From the NCBI RefSeq assembly GCF_040546595.1, contig NZ_JBEPOB010000001.1:1675001-1739000 (forward strand): a stretch of DNA of 64,000 nt, in the 5' to 3' direction. The translations under genes and the position numbers were made by a program. Of the stretch, positions 26,303 through 32,646 are shown in pieces; positions within the stretch are counted from its first letter, which is position 1, and each line of letters begins with the position of its first letter. Under the pieces are notes generated by a model. That model was not told where the DNA came from. It did no database searches and worked only from the letters and a program-made list of their open reading frames with translations. The DNA comes from Bosea sp. OAE506. GTDB lineage: Bacteria; Pseudomonadota; Alphaproteobacteria; Rhizobiales; Beijerinckiaceae.

Positions 26303-26991
26303 CAGGCCGCCTCCGCCTTGGCATCGAGCCGGGCGAGGCCGGAAACCTGTGGGAACAGCTTGCGACCCAGCCAGAGCAGCGAGAGCTTCAGCGTCAGGGC
26401 CATGACCAGATAGACCGCGGTCACGATGATGTAGGTCTCGAATGAGCGGAAGGTGCGCTGCTCGATGATGGCGGCGGCTCCCGACAGCTCCTGCACCGAA
26501 ATGAAGGAGCAGATGCTGGAGGCCAGCATCATCAGCACGAACTGGCTCGACAGCGCCGGCCAGACCCGCGCGAAGGCCGGCTGCAGCATGACGTACTGGA
26601 AGACCTGGCGGCGCGAGAGCGCGAGCGAGAGCCCGGCCTCGAACTGCGATTTATGGATCGAATCGATGCCGGCGCGGATGATCTCGGTCGAATACGCGCC
26701 AAGGTTGAGCGTCATCGTCAGCAGCGCCGCCTCGACGCCCGACATGCGGATGCCCAGAAGCGGGAGGCCGAAGAAGATCATGAAGAGCTGGATCAGGAAG
26801 GGCGTGTTGCGCATCAGCTCGACATAGGCGTCGACGACGATGCCGGCCCAGCGGCCCGCCAGCGTGCGCAGCGCCACCAGCAGCACAGCAAGCGAGCAGC
26901 CGAGCACGATCGCGGCGGCCGAGAGCCAGATCGTCAGCCAGATACCGCTGATGATCAGATCGGATTCGGCAAGGACAGGATCGAACTGCAA
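26302..26991 (-). CDS. polar amino-acid-type ABC transporter permease
   Basis: Second inner-membrane permease of the same importer, 229 residues. Hydrophobic segments begin at ISGIWLTIWLSAAAIVLGCS; the coupling loop EAGLSLALSRRQVFQYVMLP-like region is clear (it reads QYVMLQPAFARVWP). ELMRNTPFLIQLF is the classical N-terminal family motif. It lies downstream of the binding-protein gene across a hairpin-rich spacer, and forms the pore with the 25649-26302 product. Confidence 0.93.
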   Translation of the reverse strand: MQFDPVLAESDLIISGIWLTIWLSAAAIVLGCSLAVLLVALRTLAGRWAGIVVDAYVELMRNTPFLIQLFMIFFGLPLLGIRMSGVEAALLTMTLNLGAYSTEIIRAGIDSIHKSQFEAGLSLALSRRQVFQYVMLQPAFARVWPALSSQFVLMMLASSICSFISVQELSGAAAIIEQRTFRSFETYIIVTAVYLVMALTLKLSLLWLGRKLFPQVSGLARLDAKAEAA

Positions 26992-27002
26992 GGAGGTCTC
27001 CT

Positions 27003-27098
27003 CCCCTGTTCAGGGGCTGCGCCGGGCACGGGTCGCGCCGATGTCCGGCGCGACCCGCAGGTCATGAAAAGGCCGGCACGGAGCGATCCGCGCCGGCC
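27003..27098 (-). terminator. three tandem stem-loops between binding-protein and permease genes
   Basis: Hairpins: CCCCTG-tt-CAGGGG (27003-27016), a perfect 10-base stem GGGTCGCGCC/GGCGCGACCC (27030-27056), and GGCCGGC/GCCGGCC (27071-27098). All lie within the 118 bases separating the binding-protein stop from the permease start. None has a T-run. Such stacks commonly stabilise the upstream mRNA or attenuate read-through, giving more binding protein than permease. Confidence 0.65.
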
Positions 27099-27109
27099 CG
27101 GTGCAGGGA

Positions 27110-27913
27110 TCAGAAGGTGGGCAGCGCCGGCAGCGGGCCGCCGACCCACTTCTCGGAGATCGCGTTCAGCTCGCCGTTCTGCTTGATGAAGTAGATGACG
27201 TTGTTGAGCCACTGCTTCAGCTCGTAGGCGTCCTTGCGGACGGTCATCGAGTTCGGCTGCATGCCGAAGAAGAATTTCACCTCGGTCTCGGTCTCGCCGC
27301 GCGCCTTGATGGCGGCGTTGGCCTGGGCGTCGGGGCCGGCAATGGCGTCGACCTGGCCGGAGAAGAGCGCCTGCATCGTGGTCGAGTCGTCCTCGAAGCG
27401 CAGGATGGTGAGGTTCAGCTCCTTCTCGCGGTTGACGAATTCGCGCTCGACGCTCGAGCCGCGGTTGACGCCGACCTTGCGGCCCTTCAGGTCCGCCCAG
27501 GTTTTGATGGGCGTGCCCTTCTTGGCGTAGATGCCCATCTGGAAGGCGCTGTAGGGGATGGTGAACATCACCGCCTTGGCGCGCTCGGGCGTCGGTGCCA
27601 GCGTCGCGACCAGGAAGTCGACCTTGTTGGCCTCGAGCGCCGGGATGCGCGACGGCGGGGTGAGCTGAACCACCTCCATCGGCACGCCGAGATACTTCGA
27701 GACGAGGGCGGCGACGTCGGCGTCATAGCCGATGGCATTGCCGGTCGAGTCGACCGAGCCATAGGGCGGGGCGCCGATCAGCACGCCGATGCGCACCTTG
27801 CCGCGCTTGGTGATGTCGGCCAGCGTCTGCGCCGAGGCCTGTCCGGCGGCGAGCAGGCCGGCGCCGAACGCCAGCAGCGTGCCGGCGATCTTGAGATGCT
27901 TCATCAGGGTCAT
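27110..27913 (-). CDS. ABC transporter substrate-binding protein, amino-acid type
   Basis: Periplasmic binding protein, 267 residues, SBP family 3. Signal peptide with hydrophobic core IAGTLLAFGAGLLAAGQASA and cleavage near AQT (about residue 30). The mature domain has GKVRIGVLIGAPPYGSVDS, GYDADVAALVSKYLG, LVATLAPTPERAKAV and LKGRKVGVNRGSS, all typical positions of the lysine/glutamine/cystine-binding family. The ligand cannot be read; the flanking 2-hydroxyacid dehydrogenase suggests an organic or amino acid that is later deaminated. Confidence 0.93.
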   Translation of the reverse strand: MTLMKHLKIAGTLLAFGAGLLAAGQASAQTLADITKRGKVRIGVLIGAPPYGSVDSTGNAIGYDADVAALVSKYLGVPMEVVQLTPPSRIPALEANKVDFLVATLAPTPERAKAVMFTIPYSAFQMGIYAKKGTPIKTWADLKGRKVGVNRGSSVEREFVNREKELNLTILRFEDDSTTMQALFSGQVDAIAGPDAQANAAIKARGETETEVKFFFGMQPNSMTVRKDAYELKQWLNNVIYFIKQNGELNAISEKWVGGPLPALPTF

Positions 27914-27992
27914 TGTGCCGTTTCCTCGGTTTGGCGTTGGGTCAGGTGTTTGTGCCCCGGCTTCGGATGGCCGGTTTGCTGGCGATCGGGAC

Positions 27993-28973
27993 TCAGGGCC
28001 GCCCTTCTCGCACGACGTTGATGAGAGCGGTACCGGAGAAGCACCGCCTGATGTTGTCCGCCATGACCTGCTGCCGGCGGCGGATGGTGCCGCTGGTCCA
28101 GCCCGACATGTGCGGTGTCATTAAAACGTTTGAAAGCTCATGGAAAGGCAGTCGGGACGGCAAAATATTAGGCTCCCCCGGATTTGGGTAGCGATACCAT
28201 GTGTCAATGATCGCGCCGCCGATGCGGCGGTCGTGCAGCGCCTCGTACAGCGCCGTTTCGTCGATGGTGGCGCCGCGGCCGACATTCAGGATCACGGCGT
28301 CGGGCCGCATCGCCGCGAGTTCGGCCTTGCCGACGAGGCCGGTGGTGTCGGCCGTCAAAGGCACGGAAACGACGAGCGCATCGACCGAGCCGCAGAAGGC
28401 CTCCAGCTCGTCCAGGCCGAAGGCGCGGTCGACGAGGTCCGAGGTCGCGACCGGGCTGCGGTTGGCGACATGGACCTTCATCTCGAAGGCCTTGGCACGC
28501 CGGGCGATCGCCTTGCCGATATGGCCGAAGCCGAGCAGGCCGATGGTCCGGCCCGCGATCTCGCCATGGACGCGGTCGGGCGAGCCGGCCCAATAGGCCC
28601 AGTCGCCGCGGCGCAGCCGGGCGTCGGCGTCCGCGAGCGGGATGGCGCGGGCAAGCAGCGCACCCATCACATATTCCGAGATCGCCTGCTCATGGCCGAA
28701 GCAGTTGCAGACGCTCGTCTGTGTCGGCAAGCGCGCCAGATCGACGGCGTCGTAGCCGGCGCCGGGGACGTGAAACAGCTTCAACCCGTCGGGCATCGGC
28801 AGGCCGGAATCGAACTTCACCCCGATGATCGCCTGTGCCGCGGCATAGGCCTCGCGATCCGCCGGGCTCTTCAGCGCATCGGGCAGGATGCGGACCTGCG
28901 CGTCGGGGCCGACGAGCTCTTCAAAGCCCTGGCTGAAGGAGGCGGCGTTCTCGCCGTGGAAGATGATGCGCAT
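27993..28973 (-). CDS. D-isomer-specific 2-hydroxyacid dehydrogenase
   Basis: NAD(P)-dependent dehydrogenase, 326 residues. Dinucleotide loop LLGFGHIGKAIARRA, catalytic Arg in LNVGRGATIDE, Glu/Asp position replaced by the IIDTWYRYPNPGEP segment, and His in MTPHMSGWT. The DTWYRYP stretch in place of the usual DVFExEP is a feature of a distinct subgroup of these enzymes. It lies between gntR and the transporter genes, so it probably acts on the imported compound or a derivative. Confidence 0.88.
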   Translation of the reverse strand: MRIIFHGENAASFSQGFEELVGPDAQVRILPDALKSPADREAYAAAQAIIGVKFDSGLPMPDGLKLFHVPGAGYDAVDLARLPTQTSVCNCFGHEQAISEYVMGALLARAIPLADADARLRRGDWAYWAGSPDRVHGEIAGRTIGLLGFGHIGKAIARRAKAFEMKVHVANRSPVATSDLVDRAFGLDELEAFCGSVDALVVSVPLTADTTGLVGKAELAAMRPDAVILNVGRGATIDETALYEALHDRRIGGAIIDTWYRYPNPGEPNILPSRLPFHELSNVLMTPHMSGWTSGTIRRRQQVMADNIRRCFSGTALINVVREGRP

Positions 28974-29007
28974 GGTCGGCGGTTCCGGTTCGAGCGGTTG
29001 AAATCCG

Positions 29008-29766
29008 TCAGGGGGCGAGAAGGGGTTCGACGCTGCAATCGAGCAGCGAGGGATCGAGGCGAATCTCCATCTCGTCGAACATGGTCTCGACGAAGCCGAT
29101 CAGGGCGTCGGAGGCTGCGACCGCGCGCTCGACATGGCGGGTCGCGATCGCGTTGAGCACGGCGAGATGGTGGTCGATCGAGCCCGCGAGGCCCGGCTGC
29201 TCGGCCATATGCGTGTGATAGATAAAGCCGATGCGGCGGAAGAGCGTGTGCAGCGGCCGCAGCGTATGCTCAAGGAAGGGTTCGCCTGCCGCCGCCAGCA
29301 CCATCTGGTCGATGCGACGGTCAAGCGTGTTGAACTCGGCCAGGGTCAGCCCGTCGCGGCGCTCGCGCAGCAGGCGCTCCATGTGCAGCATCTGGTTGCG
29401 ATGGGATGGGCCGGCGCGCTCGGCGGCGAGCCGGATGACGAAGCGCTCGATGTCGCGTCGCAGATGCAGCAGCACCCGCTCGCGGGCGAGATCGATCGGC
29501 GCGATCTGCAGCCCATGGCGAGGGCGGACGACGATCAGTGTGTCGGCGGCCAGTCGGTTGACGGCGTGGTGCACCGGCGTGCGCCCGAAGCCGGTCATCT
29601 CCTGCAGATCCTGCATGGCGAGGAAACGGCCGGGCGCCAGTTCGCAGCGCACCAGCATCTCCTCGATGCGCTGATAGGCCAGGTCGAACAGGTTGACGCG
29701 GTTGCGCCGCGCAGGGGGCAACTCCTCCGCATCCACCAAGATCGGCCGGCCTGCGCGCTGCGCCAT
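29008..29766 (-). CDS. GntR family transcriptional regulator (FadR/FCD type)
   Basis: DNA-binding regulator, 252 residues. N-terminal winged helix-turn-helix (LAYQRIEEMLVRCELAPGRF, GFGRTPVHHAVNRLAADTLI), then an all-helical FCD ligand domain with candidate metal/ligand His residues in FNTLDRRIDQ, HTHMAEQ and SIDHHLAVLNAI. It is the first gene of the operon that encodes the hydroxyacid dehydrogenase and ABC transporter, and is divergent from the dehydratase and SDR genes. This layout suggests local control of both transcripts. Confidence 0.9.
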   Translation of the reverse strand: MAQRAGRPILVDAEELPPARRNRVNLFDLAYQRIEEMLVRCELAPGRFLAMQDLQEMTGFGRTPVHHAVNRLAADTLIVVRPRHGLQIAPIDLARERVLLHLRRDIERFVIRLAAERAGPSHRNQMLHMERLLRERRDGLTLAEFNTLDRRIDQMVLAAAGEPFLEHTLRPLHTLFRRIGFIYHTHMAEQPGLAGSIDHHLAVLNAIATRHVERAVAASDALIGFVETMFDEMEIRLDPSLLDCSVEPLLAP

Positions 29767-29822
29767 CTGCTTTCCTCCGACGAAGCTCGTTTGGCGCCCC
29801 GATCGGGCGGAGACTAAACATA

Positions 29823-29838
29823 TTGTGATATTTTACAA
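29823..29838. promoter_or_regulatory. candidate GntR operator in the divergent promoter
   Basis: TTGT-gatatttt-ACAA, an inverted repeat inside an AT-rich patch (about 29815-29840) that stands out from the high-GC surroundings. It lies 57 bases upstream of gntR and about 125 bases upstream of the dehydratase start. The place is right for an operator shared by both transcripts; binding is inferred only. Confidence 0.4.
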
Positions 29839-29963
29839 GCGGCACTATGGTCTCGCGGAGCCATCGTGGCCGTCTCGTCGGGCGGCTGCGGCGGGCCGGC
29901 ACTCATCAACGACGTTCAGCGGCTCGCGCCGTGCAAGAGCGTTCGCCGCCAGGGAGGCAGGCT

Positions 29964-31163
29964 TTGAAGATCACCGCCATCGAGACGCTGCGGACGGAAG
30001 AGTTCGCCAATGTGCTGTGGGTGCGCGTCCATACGGATGCCGGCATCATCGGCCTGGGCGAGACCTTCTATGGCGCGGGCGCGGTCGAGTCCCATCTCCA
30101 TGACACGCTCGCCATGCGGCTGCTGGGCAAGAACCCGCTGCACATCGAGGCGCTGCACCGGGAGATGACGAACCTGCCGATGGCGCAGGCCTCGACCGGC
30201 GTCGAGTCGCGGGCGACCTCGGCGGTCGACATCGCGCTGTGGGACGTATTCGGCAAGGTCTGCGACCAGCCGGTCCACCAGATGCTCGGCGGGCTGTGCC
30301 GCGACAAGCAGCGCATCTACAACACCTGCGCCGGCTATGGATATGTCCGCTCGCACAACATCAAGCCGGTCTCGACCTGGAATCTCGGGCTGAGCGAAGG
30401 TCCCTATGAGGATCTACACGGCTTCATGAACCACGCCGATGCGGTGGCCGAGAGCCTGCTGGAGAGCGGCATCACGGCGATGAAGATCTGGCCCTTCGAC
30501 CCGGCCGCGATCGAGAACAACGGGCTGTTCATCACCCCCGATCAGATGCGCAAGGCCTGCGAGCCGTTCGAGAAGATCCGCAAGGCGGTCGGCGACAAGA
30601 TCGAGATCATGGTCGAGCTGCACTCGCTCTGGAACCTGCCGACGGCGATCAAGATCGCCCGCGTGCTCGAGCAGTACGAGCCGAGCTGGTACGAGGATCC
30701 GATCCGGATGAACTCGCCGCAAGCGCTGGCCGAGTTCGCCCGCTCGACGACCGTCTCGGTCTGCGCCAGCGAGACGCTCGGGTCGCGCTTCCCCTACAAG
30801 GACATGCTCGACCGGGACGCCATGCACATCGTCATGGCCGATCTCTGCTGGACCGGTGGATTGACGGAAGGCCGCAAGATCGCGGCGATGGCCGACACCT
30901 ATCACCGCCCCTTCGCGCCGCATGACTGCATCGGCCCTGTCGGCTTCATCGCCGCGATCCATGCCTCTTTCAGCCAGCCCAACACGCTGATCCAGGAATC
31001 GGTGCGCGCCTTCTACACCGGCTGGTACAAGGAGCTGGTCACGACGATGCCGACGATCGAGAACGGCTATGTCCTGCCGATGGAAGGGCCGGGGCTGGGC
31101 GTCGAACTGCTGCCGGCCGTCTTCGAGCGCACGGACCTGACCGTCCGCCGCTCCAGCCTGTGA
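29964..31163 (+). CDS. mandelate racemase/muconate lactonizing (enolase superfamily) enzyme
   Basis: Enolase-superfamily enzyme of 399 residues, probably an acid-sugar dehydratase. Seen: capping-domain start KITAIETLRTEEFANVLWVR, Lys174 in AMKIWPFDP, metal ligands Glu218 (MVELHS), Glu244 (WYEDPI) and Glu270 (ASETLG), and likely catalytic His220 and His320 (APHDCIG). The ELH arrangement recalls galactonate-dehydratase-type members. The best start is a TTG at 29964, since GGGAGG lies 7 bases upstream and the family N-terminus begins here; an ATG at 29847 would add 39 unrelated residues. It is followed after 9 bases by the SDR gene. Confidence 0.9.
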   Translation: MKITAIETLRTEEFANVLWVRVHTDAGIIGLGETFYGAGAVESHLHDTLAMRLLGKNPLHIEALHREMTNLPMAQASTGVESRATSAVDIALWDVFGKVCDQPVHQMLGGLCRDKQRIYNTCAGYGYVRSHNIKPVSTWNLGLSEGPYEDLHGFMNHADAVAESLLESGITAMKIWPFDPAAIENNGLFITPDQMRKACEPFEKIRKAVGDKIEIMVELHSLWNLPTAIKIARVLEQYEPSWYEDPIRMNSPQALAEFARSTTVSVCASETLGSRFPYKDMLDRDAMHIVMADLCWTGGLTEGRKIAAMADTYHRPFAPHDCIGPVGFIAAIHASFSQPNTLIQESVRAFYTGWYKELVTTMPTIENGYVLPMEGPGLGVELLPAVFERTDLTVRRSSL

Positions 31164-31172
31164 GGATGTGAC

Positions 31173-31940
31173 ATGACCAATCCCCTCTTCGACCTCTCGG
31201 GCAAGACCGCCCTCGTCACCGGTTCCTCGCGCGGCCTCGGTCGCGCCATGGCGGAAGGGCTGGCGGTCGCCGGCGCGCGCATTCTGATCAACGGCACCGA
31301 TCCCGCGCGCGTCGACGAGGCGGTCGCGGAATTCCGCGCGGCCGGCCACCAGGCCGAGCCCGCACCGTTCAACGTGACCGACGAGGCCGCGATCATCGCC
31401 GCCTTCGAGGCTTTTGACGCAGCCGGCATCGCGGTCGACATCCTCGTCAACAATGCCGGCATCCAGTTCCGCAAGCCGATGGTCGAGCTCGCCACCGCCG
31501 ACTGGCAGCGCGTCATCGACACCAACCTGACTTCGGCCTTCATGATCGGCCGCGAGGCGGCCAAGCGCATGATCGCGCGCGGCCATGGCAAGGTCATCAA
31601 TATCGGCTCACTCACCAGCGAACTCGCGCGGGCGACGGTGGCGCCCTATACAGTCGCCAAGGGCGGCATCAAGATGCTGACGCGAGCCATGGCGGCGGAA
31701 TGGGCGGAGGCCGGCATCCAGGCCAACGCGATCGGCCCCGGCTACATGATCACCGACATGAACCAGGCGCTGATCGACAACCCGACCTTCGACGCCTGGG
31801 TCAAGGGCCGCACCCCGGCACGCCGCTGGGGCAAGCCGGACGAGCTGATCGGCACGGCGGTGTTCCTGGCGTCGTCGGCCTCGAACTACGTCAACGGCCA
31901 GATCATCTATGTCGATGGCGGGATGTCGTCCGTGCTCTGA
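31173..31940 (+). CDS. SDR oxidoreductase, gluconate 5-dehydrogenase-like
   Basis: NAD(P)-dependent short-chain dehydrogenase, 255 residues. Cofactor loop TGSSRGLGRAMAEGL, ILVNNAG, catalytic Ser in NIGSLTSE, Tyr/Lys in YTVAKGG, and the C-terminal VNGQIIYVDGGM. The segment FRKPMVELATADWQRVIDTN resembles IdnO-type enzymes that interconvert gluconate and 5-ketogluconate. It is the second gene after the dehydratase-like enzyme and presumably works in the same acid-sugar or hydroxyacid pathway. Confidence 0.9.
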   Translation: MTNPLFDLSGKTALVTGSSRGLGRAMAEGLAVAGARILINGTDPARVDEAVAEFRAAGHQAEPAPFNVTDEAAIIAAFEAFDAAGIAVDILVNNAGIQFRKPMVELATADWQRVIDTNLTSAFMIGREAAKRMIARGHGKVINIGSLTSELARATVAPYTVAKGGIKMLTRAMAAEWAEAGIQANAIGPGYMITDMNQALIDNPTFDAWVKGRTPARRWGKPDELIGTAVFLASSASNYVNGQIIYVDGGMSSVL

Positions 31941-32094
31941 GCGCGGACAGCGCGCTGGAACTTTACCCAGCGTGAAGCATTGAACGGGAGCACCCGCGGC
32001 ATTCCGCCGCCCGTTCCCCGACGTCCTCGCCGATCATCGTCGGCGGGGTGCCGTCACCAGAGGCCGTCGAGCGCTCGCCCGCTCGCTCCGTTCC

Positions 32095-32646
32095 ATGCCC
32101 GCATCCTCCTTCCGCTTTTTCCTGCGCGAGCAGACGCGGCCGGCCCATGAGCGCTTGGACCGGCTGGTCGGGCCGATCGACAGCGCCGCCCGCTACGGGG
32201 CCTTCCTGCGCGCGTCCTATGCCCATCGCCTGGCGGTCGAGCGCTATCTCGCCGAGCCGGCCTGGCCGGAAGCCTTCGGCGACTGGAAACCCGCCGTCAT
32301 CGCCCCGCTGATGGAGCGTGATCTCGCCGATCTCGGACTGGCGCCGCCCGAGACCCGGTCGCTCGACCTGTCAAAAGACATCTCCCACCGCATCGGCGTC
32401 GCCTACGTGCAGGAGGGATCGTCGCTGGGCGCCCGCCTGATCGTGAGGATGGCGGCCGGGCTCGGCTTCGACGGCTCCCATGGCGCGCGCCATCTCGCGG
32501 CGCAGGCTCAGGGGTTGTCCAACTGGCAGCAATTCGTCGGGATCATCGACGGCCTTTCCGGCGTTGACCCAGCGGCAGCGGTTCAGGCGGCATCGCTCGC
32601 CTTCGACCACGCGGCCGCGGCGATGAAGGGCAATGGATTTTCCTGA
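32095..32646 (+). CDS. bphO: biliverdin-producing heme oxygenase
   Basis: Helical heme oxygenase, 183 residues, that converts heme to biliverdin. Seen: TRPAHERLDRLVGP with His18 as the likely proximal heme ligand, a conserved YVQEGSSLGARLI distal-helix segment, and SNWQQFVGIIDGLSG near the C-terminus. Its 3' end overlaps the bacteriophytochrome gene by 14 bases, so it most likely supplies the chromophore. This enzyme is unrelated to the IsdG-like enzyme at 14921-15268, which serves iron release. Confidence 0.93.
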   Translation: MPASSFRFFLREQTRPAHERLDRLVGPIDSAARYGAFLRASYAHRLAVERYLAEPAWPEAFGDWKPAVIAPLMERDLADLGLAPPETRSLDLSKDISHRIGVAYVQEGSSLGARLIVRMAAGLGFDGSHGARHLAAQAQGLSNWQQFVGIIDGLSGVDPAAAVQAASLAFDHAAAAMKGNGFS

